Shown: piece by piece, positions 40,612 to 53,823 of the stretch
How the letters are laid out: each line of letters opens with the position of its first letter
How positions within the stretch are numbered: position 1 is the stretch's first letter
Assembly (NCBI RefSeq): GCF_000017585.1
Contig: NC_009714.1
Coordinates: 310,001 to 374,000 of the forward strand
DNA: 64,000 nucleotides
Source: Campylobacter hominis ATCC BAA-381
Lineage (GTDB): Bacteria > Campylobacterota > Campylobacteria > Campylobacterales > Campylobacteraceae
Direction of reading: 5' to 3'
Program-made: the position numbers and the translations under genes
Notes under the pieces: model-generated
Seen by the model: the letters and a program-made list of their open reading frames with translations, nothing else
What the model was told of the DNA's origin: nothing
Database searches by the model: none

Positions 40612-43600
40612 ACAAAATTGTTATGGCAAAATACAATAGGAATATTAAAAGAGCTGATAAAATCCTTTATTTCAATACAAAATTTGTTATAGCAAAATTT
40701 GCAAGAAATGCTGCCTTGGTAAAGAAAACACAATTAATACAGTTTCAATACAGATTTGTTATAGCAAAATAGAAAAAACACACGACCGCGCTTGCATTAA
40801 TATCTTGTTTCAATACAAAATTTGTTATAGCAAAATCAAATATACTTAAAAACGGACTTTTAACTCCCTAATTTCAATACAAAATTTGTTATAGCAAAAT
40901 TTGCGGTGTATTTCTCCAATATTTCAGCACCTTTGCATTTCAATACAAAATTTGTTATAGCAAAATCAAAGGATTAAAAGGAAAAAGGAGCGGGCTATTT
41001 TAATTTCAATACAAAATTTGTTATAGCAAAATTATGCAGCAAAAAGAGATAAATCTTGTCGCAAAGCTATTTCAATACAAAATTTGTTATAGCAAAATCC
41101 TTAATGAAATAAACGACCTTATAAATGTAAATGAATTTCAATACAAAATTTGTTATAGCAAAATAAAGCGCGCTTGAGATTTTAAAAATGCATAAAAAGA
41201 ATTTCAATACAAAATTTGTTATAGCAAAATAAACGGTGGCGATAATATAGCGCTTGGAAGAGCAAGATTTCAATACAAAATTTGTTATAGCAAAATAGAA
41301 AAATTAGGATTTTATAAACTTGATAAAACCATATTTCAATACAAAATTTGTTATAGCAAAATGATAGTAGCATAATCGTTAAAGTATGCGCTATTACAAT
41401 TTCAATACAAAATTTGTTATAGCAAAATTTCACAAGAAAGACTAAAATCATACTCATTACAAGAATTTCAATACAAAATTTGTTATAGCAAAATAACAAA
41501 ATTTTACGATTTAGATACTTTAATATTAAGATTTCAATACAAAATTTGTTATAGCAAAATTAAAAAACTTTGGGACGATTTAAACGTGCGAATAAAATTT
41601 CAATACAAAATTTGTTATAGCAAAATAAGGTGTATTGAATACACTAATTTACAGGATATGTTATTTCAATACAAAATTTGTTATAGCAAAATAAAGGTGG
41701 TGGAAGATTTGCAGCTAATACATTAGCATTTCAATACAAAATTTGTTATAGCAAAATAATATGCAGGATTAAGTCCCAAAGTTTTTGCAAGTATTTCAAT
41801 ACAAAATTTGTTATAGCAAAATATACCGAAACGGTAAGCAATTATAAGAATAACAGAATTTCAATACAAAATTTGTTATAGCAAAATTACTGTATATTAT
41901 ACTTGTGGATTGTGGGCGTATAGATTTCAATACAAAATTTGTTATAGCAAAATTTGATAAAGCTGTTATTAAGATATTGTGTCGCCGTTATTTCAATACA
42001 AAATTTGTTATAGCAAAATCAGGGCTTTTTTGGGAGAAATTAACAAAATTACGGGATTTCAATACAAAATTTGTTATAGCAAAATCAGGGCTTTTTTGGG
42101 AGAAATTAACAAAATTACGGGATTTCAATACAAAATTTGTTATAGCAAAATAAAAAACATAAAAGGGAAGTTTGTGCTCAGTTACAAATTTCAATACAAA
42201 ATTTGTTATAGCAAAATCACTTAAAGATGAGGGCTTTGGAATAAGTTTCGTAGATTTCAATACAAAATTTGTTATAGCAAAATTGCTATAGGTGGTAAAT
42301 TGGACGTTACTCCGTTTAATTTCAATACAAAATTTGTTATAGCAAAATCACTTAAAGATGAGGGCTTTGGAATAAGTTTCGTAGATTTCAATACAAAATT
42401 TGTTATAGCAAAATAATAAATTTTATCTTCATTAAGAGTTGTTTTAACATTAATTTCAATACAAAATTTGTTATAGCAAAATGCTCTTCCAGTTTTGCTT
42501 CGCAGATATCGGCTCTTTATTTCAATACAAAATTTGTTATAGCAAAATCATTTATTTTAATGTATATTTCGGCGCCAAACTTGAATTTCAATACAAAATT
42601 TGTTATAGCAAAATACTTGGTTTATGACACTTTGCAAGATGAAAACACTTATTTCAATACAAAATTTGTTATAGCAAAATTAATGATTTATTTAATTATG
42701 TATCTAATTTAAAAACATTTCAATACAAAATTTGTTATAGCAAAATATAATTTTTCTATTTTTTTATCTTTCTTATTTTCGTATTTCAATACAAAATTTG
42801 TTATAGCAAAATATAAAAATGATGATTTTATCAAGGCGCCAAAGCCACATTTCAATACAAAATTTGTTATAGCAAAATAAAAAATGAGCCTTGGGAATTA
42901 AATAAACTTTATGAATTTCAATACAAAATTTGTTATAGCAAAATAATAAAAAATTAAGTTTTTTATAAACTATAATTTTATTTCAATACAAAATTTGTTA
43001 TAGCAAAATGCGAAATGAGCCTTGCAGAAAGAGCGATTTTATATAAATTTCAATACAAAATTTGTTATAGCAAAATCTGAAAAAATAACAAATAATGTAT
43101 TGAATGAAGAATTTCAATACAAAATTTGTTATAGCAAAATGCTCCTTTATCTCCGGCATTTGCTATTATTTGCATTTCAATACAAAATTTGTTATAGCAA
43201 AATCTATTTTTGTGTCTGAGGGCTTGCCGTATAAATAAATTTCAATACAAAATTTGTTATAGCAAAATCTATTTTTGTGTCTGAGGGCTTGCCGTATAAA
43301 TAAATTTCAATACAAAATTTGTTATAGCAAAATCTTTAAGCGCCATTAATTCAAAACTCACATTGTCTAATTTCAATACAAAATTTGTTATAGCAAAATT
43401 TTGGGACTTAATCCTGCATATTTAACGGGGTATAATTTCAATACAAAATTTGTTATAGCAAAATTTGAATGTCCTAATATAAAGAAAGAACTAGAAAAAA
43501 TTTCAATACAAAATTTGTTATAGCAAAATTGTGCCGGACATGATAGAAAAAAATGGACGCGCTTAATTTCAATACAAAATTTGTTATAGCAAAATTTCAA

Positions 43601-45312
43601 AGGAACTTTTAGGAAAAATCGAAGAGTTGGATTTCAATACAAAATTTGTTATAGCAAAATTATATGAAGATATAAAAAATAAGTTTTTGGAAATATTTCA
43701 ATACAAAATTTGTTATAGCAAAATCTTTAAATTTTAAAACTTCAGTTGAAAAATTGGATAAATTTCAATACAAAATTTGTTATAGCAAAATTAAAGGTTA
43801 CCACGATTTCGTAATTTTCGGGCTTGAATTTCAATACAAAATTTGTTATAGCAAAATATGTGCTAGTAAAAATACTAGGAGCAGAAAAACTAATATTTCA
43901 ATACAAAATTTGTTATAGCAAAATCCGCCGCCATTTTTTATTCCTTTAAAATTTTAAAATTTCAATACAAAATTTGTTATAGCAAAATACTACAGAAATG
44001 GTTTTTAATCGTTATGTTAAATTTATATTTCAATACAAAATTTGTTATAGCAAAATTTTATTTTCCTATAAACCCAAACAGGAACAGCCATTTATTTCAA
44101 TACAAAATTTGTTATAGCAAAATGCTTACAAGTAAATTTATAAACATTTTTTTCATCACTTATTTCAATACAAAATTTGTTATAGCAAAATTTTATGGGT
44201 ATTTTGGAATTAATGAAAAAATATATATTTCAATACAAAATTTGTTATAGCAAAATGCGAGTTAGTTAATTATATCTCAGGTGGCGTTGAAACATTTCAA
44301 TACAAAATTTGTTATAGCAAAATCGATAACAAATCCGAAGTGGCAGGAAGCCATGAAATTTCAATACAAAATTTGTTATAGCAAAATGAATGTGTATAGG
44401 TGTGGATAACGAGGGTACATTTGGATTTCAATACAAAATTTGTTATAGCAAAATGAGTAAAGAGTTATGATCTGTCCGTATTGCGCGAAATTTCAATACA
44501 AAATTTGTTATAGCAAAATGTTGCTTCTTTTTCGTAGTCTTTCGGATTTTTAAAGCATTTCAATACAAAATTTGTTATAGCAAAATTTTAATAATACCGC
44601 AAAGCCGTATTTAGCGGCTAAAATTTCAATACAAAATTTGTTATAGCAAAATCAAAAATAGAAAAAACAAAAATTTGGGCTACTAGAAGATTTCAATACA
44701 AAATTTGTTATAGCAAAATAGCTTTAAAAGGCGATTTCAGCACCTTTGAAGCTATATTTCAATACAAAATTTGTTATAGCAAAATTCGTGCAAGTATCAA
44801 TTATTTTTCCATCAACTTCTTTATTTCAATACAAAATTTGTTATAGCAAAATAATGCTTGAATTAAAAGGTTTAAAACTTTTAAAGGGATTTCAATACAA
44901 AATTTGTTATAGCAAAATCGCTTTTATAAACTTTACCATCTTTAGAATTATAAGATTTCAATACAAAATTTGTTATAGCAAAATTTTATAAAATAAGCGC
45001 AGTTAAAAAATAATGTTTAAATTTCAATACAAAATTTGTTATAGCAAAATACTTTTATAGAAGCTGCGAGGATATTTTGGAAAGCTATTTCAATACAAAA
45101 TTTGTTATAGCAAAATTTAAATAGAAAATTTTTCCCTTTATCAATAATAAAATTTCAATACAAAATTTGTTATAGCAAAATACCGGGCTTAAAGACAAAA
45201 ATGGAAATGAAATCTAATTTCAATACAAAATTTGTTATAGCAAAATAAAAATGCGTGAATGTTATGTTTCTCTGTCTTTCGAATTTCAATACAAAATTTG
45301 TTATAGCAAAAT
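40603..45312 (-). CRISPR. Type I-B CRISPR array, about 72 repeats
   Basis: I count 72 units of a 30-nt repeat and 71 spacers, mostly 35-37 nt. In the crRNA sense (minus strand) the repeat begins ATTTTGCTATAAC and ends TTTTGTATTGAAAT, so the last bases give an AUUGAAA-type 5' handle, typical of type I-B. Repeats from 40807 to 45312 are almost all identical in body. The units at 40603-40632 and 40742-40770 are degenerate, marking the old, trailer end at the left. The leader is at the right, next to cas2. Three spacers are duplicated and two overlap in target (see findings). Confidence 0.98.
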
Positions 45313-45537
45313 AAATATCATTTAACAGTTTAAAAATTATTTTAAACCGCGAAAAGTTCATAGAAGCCTACATTTTATGAAAATTTTCCAACCGTTTTTA
45401 ATTTAACAATGAGTTGTTAAAGAACGGCTTAAAATATCCGTAAAATAAATATTTCAGAGCAATTATACCAAAATTTTATTTGGAAAAATCAAAAAAAGTG
45501 AATAAACAATAAAAACTGAAACAAAATCAGGTTTAAC
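45313..45537 (-). promoter_or_regulatory. CRISPR leader with promoter
   Basis: Between the last repeat and the cas2 stop. The minus strand has TTTTGGTATAATTGC with TATAAT at 45462-45467 (extended -10), about 150 nt before the first repeat. Between promoter and repeat is an inverted repeat: CCGTT...TTTAACA with TGTTAAA...AACGG (about 45391-45427), of unknown role, perhaps in integration or leader folding. It is A/T-rich like other type I-B leaders. Confidence 0.7.
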
Positions 45538-45831
45538 TTATAAAAATATTTTATCGCTATCATTTTCGCCGATTATTATCTCTTTTACATCTGTTTGTCT
45601 AAAAAGCCTAAGTATGGTAATTGTATCCAGGTTTTTATCCGTTACTTTTTTGATTTCGCTTTCAAATTTTATAAAATTTGCAGGTGTTATTTCGCCTTTA
45701 AAAACGGATTTCTGATGATGCAAAAAGTATTTTTTGCATATCTTAAAAACCTTTGTCACACGCCTTTTTCCGACTTCACTTTCTTTGTCGCCGATATCGT
45801 AGAAAACATAAGCGAAGTTGTAGTTTTTCAC
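45538..45831 (-). CDS. cas2: CRISPR-associated Cas2
   Basis: A 97-residue ferredoxin-fold protein, the usual length. AYVFYDIGDKESEVGKRRV has the first-strand Asp (Asp12) conserved in Cas2, followed by the FKICKKYFLHHQKSVFKGEI segment. It forms the Cas1-Cas2 integrase scaffold for spacer insertion. Last gene of the cas operon, overlapping cas1 by 4 nt, and directly beside the leader. Confidence 0.95.
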   Translation of the reverse strand: MKNYNFAYVFYDIGDKESEVGKRRVTKVFKICKKYFLHHQKSVFKGEITPANFIKFESEIKKVTDKNLDTITILRLFRQTDVKEIIIGENDSDKIFL

Positions 45832-46828
45832 ATCTTTTCCTTTAGATTAAACGGCTTAAAACTAACGCCTTCGCAGATAAATTTTATTAACTTATATCCA
45901 TCAAATTTTATAGCTGTTTTATATGAAATTTTGCGTTTAAGTTTAGCGTGTAAAAACAGTTCGTTTATACGGTTTTCAAAACTTTCTATAAAAATTTTTC
46001 GTCCGTTTTCGTTTAAAAGACAGTAATTTAATTTTTTATCGAAATGCTTTTTGGCGTCTATTTTTCTTAAATTTACCAATTCAAAAATCGTTTTAAATAC
46101 TAAAACAGGCTTAAAAACTTCGCTTAAATCAAGGCTTAAACTAAATCTCGCGTCGCTACTTTCGTGTAAAAAACTCACGCTTTGATCAAGATGAGTTTGA
46201 TAAATCGCGCTTATTGTTTTTGTGTATAGAAGTGTATTTCCAAAGCTTATCATCGCATTTAAAGGATTATCCGGCGGGCGTCTTACTCTTTTTCCAAGAC
46301 TGAAACTCTCATCCAAAAAGATCTCGAAGCTATCATAAAATTTGTTCCAGATCATTCCTTCTATAAACATAATCTGATTTATCGAGTTCGCTTTTTCAAG
46401 CATTTTTTCCACATCATTTTTCAGAAAATCAAGCAGACTAAAAAGCTCTTTTTGCCGTGCCTGTAATAGTGATAAAGTACTTCATGTATATTTAACGATA
46501 TACCTAAAACTATGCTTTTGGCGATTATTTGTCTGTATTTTAAAGCTTTTACCTGCGAAATTAAAACTCTGCCGCTTATAAGGGCTTTTTTATAAAAAAA
46601 GCTTCCGCTGTAATTTCCATAATAGTTGAAAAAATGAGCACTTATACCATACTTTGCGAAAAAATCCAAAAGTTTGCTGTTCAGGTTTATTTCATTCATA
46701 AAATATATCTCTTTGACACCCTCGACAGGGATATATACAGTACCTTTTTCGTTTTTAAAAGCAAGAGAGTTATCTTTTCTGGATAGCTCGCCCATGGAAA
46801 AAATATATCTTGTTTGAAGTTTTGACAT
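45828..46828 (-). pseudogene. cas1: CRISPR integrase Cas1, split by a frameshift
   Basis: The N-terminal half starts at the ATG at 46826-46828 (MSKLQTRYIFSMGELSRKDN; AAGGAA upstream) and reads to YYRHGKKS, then stops at 46421 after SFLVCLIF. The family continuation is in the -1 frame: KKELFSLLDFLKNDVEKML, then EGMIWNKFYDSFEIF, DNPLNAMISFGNTLLY and FLHESSDARFSLSLDLSEVFKP, with the expected catalytic Glu/His/Asp (E in the EG motif, HES and DLSE segments). The shift is at a run of five A, where six would restore frame (plus-strand T5 at 46449-46453). It is therefore broken, switchable, or read by -1 slippage at AAAAAG. Confidence 0.9.
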
Positions 46829-46836
46829 TATTTTCC

Positions 46837-47319
46837 TTATATGTAGCAATAACTAAAATACGCGCATTTTCTGCATTTTTTTGAAATTTCAGGTTTTGGC
46901 GGATTTGATGATGAAAATAGAATCTTAAGTTCTTTTAAAATTTGGTTCAGCTCGTTTTCTTTTTTGTCGGTAAGTTCGATTATCATCTCTTTTTCGGGCA
47001 GTTTTTTATTTTCACCAAATTTTAATTTTCCTTTTCTTAATATTCCTGCATCTTTTAAAACTTTAAGATAATATAGAAGTTGCCAACATGCCGCCGTTTC
47101 GTCGCTATCGCTTTTTTTAAACTCGGTTACAAATTCGCTATCTATTTTATCAACAGCGATATTTTTAAACTTTATTTCATCTTTAAATTTAGTCTCATGC
47201 AGCGCCTTTCCTATTTTCACATCTTGGCTGTTATCTTCTAAATTTATATAATTAAAAGCTAGATAGCACTGTCTTTTGCAGTGAAAATAGTAATTTATCA
47301 AAGTAGCTGTTACTCTCAC
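46837..47319 (-). CDS. cas4: CRISPR-associated exonuclease Cas4
   Basis: A 160-residue PD-(D/E)XK nuclease with iron-sulfur cysteines: an N-terminal Cys (HCKRQCYLAFN) and C-terminal CRKCAYFSYC. The QxxY motif is in QLLYYL. It trims prespacers and selects PAM ends during adaptation. It overlaps cas3 by 4 nt and lies 8 nt before cas1. It looks intact, in contrast to cas1. Confidence 0.95.
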   Translation of the reverse strand: MRVTATLINYYFHCKRQCYLAFNYINLEDNSQDVKIGKALHETKFKDEIKFKNIAVDKIDSEFVTEFKKSDSDETAACWQLLYYLKVLKDAGILRKGKLKFGENKKLPEKEMIIELTDKKENELNQILKELKILFSSSNPPKPEISKKCRKCAYFSYCYI

Positions 47320-49681
47320 AAAAACATACTTTCATTTTTAAACTTATTGTCAAAATTCTCTCTTAAAAATTTGCCGTTTTCATCGACTAAATTTTCAAAA
47401 TCATCTATAAAATGGTATCCGTATTGCGGGCTTGGTAAAAATTTATTATAAACGTTAAAGCTGAAAATTTCAGCCAATGCATTTAGGCTTATGACTTTGA
47501 TTTTTCTTTTTGAGTAGGATTTTACTTCGTTTATATTTTTTACAGCTTCCCAAACTTTTTGTCCGCTAAGTTTGTTTTCGTCATCTAAAAGTTCGCTTAT
47601 ATCGCCGTATTCGCTCATATCAAACTTTTTTATATCGATACTGAAAGGTAAAAATATCTTTTCGGAGTTATCTTTTATAAGCTTCATTTTATTTGAAATT
47701 TGCATAAAATTCAGTGCTGAAATTTCATTAAAAAACTCGTCTCTTTTTGAAACAAGTGAATTTTCGGCTTTTGAGTTTTTGCTAAAAAGCTCATTTAAAA
47801 GAGTATTATAATAAGGTGTGAAATTTTTGTTTATTAAAGACTTTCTTAAATTTTCATCTTTTGTGTTGAATTTCATCCGCTCATCGTCTCTATAAACTTT
47901 ATTCGCATCATCGTAATCAAAAAAATAGACCTTAGCCTGCTTTAGCGAATTTCTGTTGATTCTACCTAAAAACTGCTCTTCGCTTTCGATTGTAGCGATA
48001 TCTTTAAAACCGAGATCCATATCTATATCTACGCCGGCTTCGATGATTTGCGTTGCTACGACAATACATTTTTTATCCTCTTTCGTAGCGGCGATAACTT
48101 TTTTTCTATAAAGTTTATTATCATCGCCGCTAAGCTCGAAAATATCATAACCGTTAAATTTATCCAATATAAAATTGTAAAATTCTCTTGCCGATTTTTT
48201 TGTGATGAACTCAAAAAGTATCTTGTCGGTTTCTTTTTCTTTAGCTCTGTTTATAAGCTCGTTGAAAATTTTATCTTTTTTGATTTCAAGAAGTGAAAAG
48301 TCAGGACTTACTCTATCTTTAAAAAGCGGATTTGAAAATACAGCTTCGCGGTTTTTTAAAAGTTCCACCCACTCATTTTGTGAGTTTATAAGATTTGAAA
48401 TTTTAGGCAAAGTCGCTGACATAATGATAAATTTGATATTATAAAATTTGGCAAACTCATCAAGAAAAAATGCCATGAATTCCCATAAATTAGGATCATA
48501 ACTTTGAATTTCATCTATTATGACAATCGAATTCGCCAGACAGAAAAGCGGATAATTATTCTCTTTGCTAACGCCGAAAAGCGTTTCAAACAGCCTTACA
48601 TGGCTGGTTAGAATAAAAGGATGATTGAAAAAAGTTCTATTTATATAAGTTTTTTCATATTTGCTTTCATCATTTTCCTGATACGTATCATCCGTATTTT
48701 TAGATACAGGTGGAGTTATGCTGTTGATTACGGCGATTTTTTCGTCATCTTTAAAAATATTTTTGAAAACTTCATAAGTTTGAGAAATCAGTGTATTAAA
48801 TGGAAAAATATAAAAAATTTTATTTAAATTTCCATTGTTATTCAGTAGATTTAACGCTAAATTTAGTGAAGTTAAAGTTTTGCCGCTTCCTGTCGGAGCT
48901 TCCAGATAGAAGATATTTTTATTTAAATTTTCCAATAAAGTCTGCTCGGAACTTTTAAAAATTTCATTTCTTAAAATATCAATTTCCTTATCTTTTGATA
49001 AAGAGTTGTAAAATGTCTTGAATTTATTAAAAAAACGCTCTTTTTCATCAGTTGAAAATATACCGAAATCGGTAGTTTCGATATCGTTCATATATTCGCT
49101 CGTCGCATAAAAATCACAAGCAATCAAAAGCGAATAGTGAAGTTTTAAAAGAAGATAAATTTCCTTACTTTGTTGTGAGCCTTCTCTATCGATATTTCTA
49201 AAAGAAACGTCCAAGATACTCTCACCCAAAATATCGTAATTCAGCCCATCTTTAAGCGTAGAATGATGATTTAGCACATTTGATAGAAGATGATAGAAAA
49301 GAAATATAACTGTGTCATTATGAGTTTTAAAAACTTCTTCTTCATAAGATTTTTTTATCTCTTTAAAAGATTTATCCGAATGCGTTGAAGCTACACGCCT
49401 ATCTCTTTTGTAAGCTTTATTTTTCATCTTCATAGCTTGAAAAGTCGGATTTATCTTGCCGATATCGTGCCAAATGATTAGATTGTCGAAAATTTCAAGC
49501 ATTAAACATTTAAATTTAAGCGCGTTTTTATCTTTTAAAATTTTAACAATTAAATCATTTATCACAATATCCAAATTTTTAGCTTTTTTTATCTTTTCCA
49601 AGTAAATTTTTGTAAGATTTGTATGTTCGTTTAGGGTTTCAGGAGTTTTATCATCACGTTTATGAGCCCAAAAACTGTCAT

Positions 49682-49694
<13 letters not shown>
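47316..49694 (-). CDS. cas3: CRISPR-associated nuclease/helicase Cas3
   Basis: A 792-residue protein. The HD nuclease domain is N-terminal (WHDIGK at 75-80, paired His HH at 143-144), followed by a superfamily-2 helicase. Helicase motif I is APTGSGKT (266-273), the DEAH-like box is DEIQ (394-397), motif III is SAT, and VVATQIIEAGVDIDMD and EQFLGRINRNS are motifs V-VI. It is recruited by Cascade to unwind and degrade target DNA. It overlaps cas5 by 13 nt and cas4 by 4 nt. All motifs seen are intact. Confidence 0.97.
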
Positions 49695-52912
<3,218 letters not shown>

Positions 52913-53620
52913 CTATCTTCCTTTTTCGCAAAAGCCGAATGTCAGACTTCCTTTTTCGCCAAGACCTAGAGCTAATGCAATTTTGGCAAGCTCTCTTGCG
53001 TATGAATTATTTGCAAAATATACCTTATAGCGGTATGCGAAAATTTTGCCGCCTTTATAAGGAAACATAAACGGCTTATCGTTTTTTATCTCAATAAGTT
53101 CGATAATATCATCATTAAAAGAAACGCTATCATTTACAAAAAGTGAGAACTTATTTTTAAGATTTGTCTCAAGCGAATTTTTAAGAGTTAAGATATCGCT
53201 ATCTTTTTTAGTCCAGCAATAAGATTTATTATCAATGCTGATTGTAACGACGGCGGGACTCATAGTGTAAAGACTTTGTATATTTGTCGGTGCAAAATCA
53301 GTAGTCAGAGTGCCTAAAACTTGAAAATCAAACCCTTTACTATTTTCAAGGCAATATTTCATACTTTCAATGAATTCAGGAAAAACGCTTCTTATTTTAA
53401 AGAATGCGATTTCATTTACATCAAACAGATCTTTTCTTCCTTCGTGTGATTGTAAAAAACTTAAAGAATAAGGTTTTATATGGTTTTTGGAATGCAAATT
53501 TTTTAAATTTTTATCAAGTAAAAAAGAGTAATTTATATTTTTACTAAGAAATCCAGGAATTTGTGAGAATTTGACAGCTTTTTTAAGTTTTACAGTAACA
53601 TTCAGTTCATATATCAGCAT
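52913..53620 (-). CDS. cas6: crRNA-processing endoribonuclease Cas6
   Basis: A 235-residue double-RRM RAMP. The C-terminus LGLGEKGSLTFGFCEKG is the glycine-rich loop of Cas6. A candidate catalytic His is in the N-terminal helix region (SLLDKNLKNLHSKNHIK). It cleaves the pre-crRNA in the repeats, leaving the AUUGAAA-type handle. First gene of the cas operon, adjacent to cas8b with no gap. Confidence 0.92.
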   Translation of the reverse strand: MLIYELNVTVKLKKAVKFSQIPGFLSKNINYSFLLDKNLKNLHSKNHIKPYSLSFLQSHEGRKDLFDVNEIAFFKIRSVFPEFIESMKYCLENSKGFDFQVLGTLTTDFAPTNIQSLYTMSPAVVTISIDNKSYCWTKKDSDILTLKNSLETNLKNKFSLFVNDSVSFNDDIIELIEIKNDKPFMFPYKGGKIFAYRYKVYFANNSYARELAKIALALGLGEKGSLTFGFCEKGR

Positions 53621-53637
53621 ACGAATTCCTTATATTT

Positions 53638-53693
53638 AAAATCATAATAAATAATGATTTTATAATCATAACATATTTTTTCATATTTGTCAA
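53638..53693 (-). promoter_or_regulatory. cas operon promoter with palindromic operator-like sites
   Basis: On the minus strand TTGACA (53688-53693), a 17-nt spacer ending TGT, and TATGAT (53665-53670) form an almost ideal sigma-70 promoter about 45 nt before cas6. The -10 box overlaps the palindrome ATGATT-N4-AATCAT (53654-53669). A second one, AAAATCAT-N8-ATGATTTT (53638-53661), lies at the predicted start site. The placement suits repressor binding. Confidence 0.75.
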
Positions 53694-53823
53694 TAAATTA
53701 TTTAAAATTATAAAAAAACAATTAAATCATATTTAATAAATGAAGTTTTAAATTTAAACCGGATAGACGTCGTATAAAAACAAAAGACAGAGTATTTTTT
53801 TAAATTAAACAAAGTATGCTGAT

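Noticed and set aside
42879-43046. Spacers at 42879 and 43010 sharing AAATGAGCCTTG
   Set aside because: Only 12 nt, with different flanks; may be two unrelated gene starts.
40901-44755. Spacers at 40901 and 44720 sharing the 14-mer ATTTCAGCACCTTT as evidence of one target
   Set aside because: The flanking bases differ and the motif is A/T-rich and short; chance is a sufficient explanation.
39043-45312. Self-targeting spacers against the adjacent phage remnant
   Set aside because: By eye I found no spacer matching 39043-40611 or 63839-63961 over more than about 10 nt.
41067-45361. Open reading frames of 60-105 codons inside the CRISPR array on both strands
   Set aside because: They are built from the translated repeat (repeated FAITNFVLK or NTKFVIAK) joined by spacers; no ribosome binding sites, and the repeat structure explains them fully.
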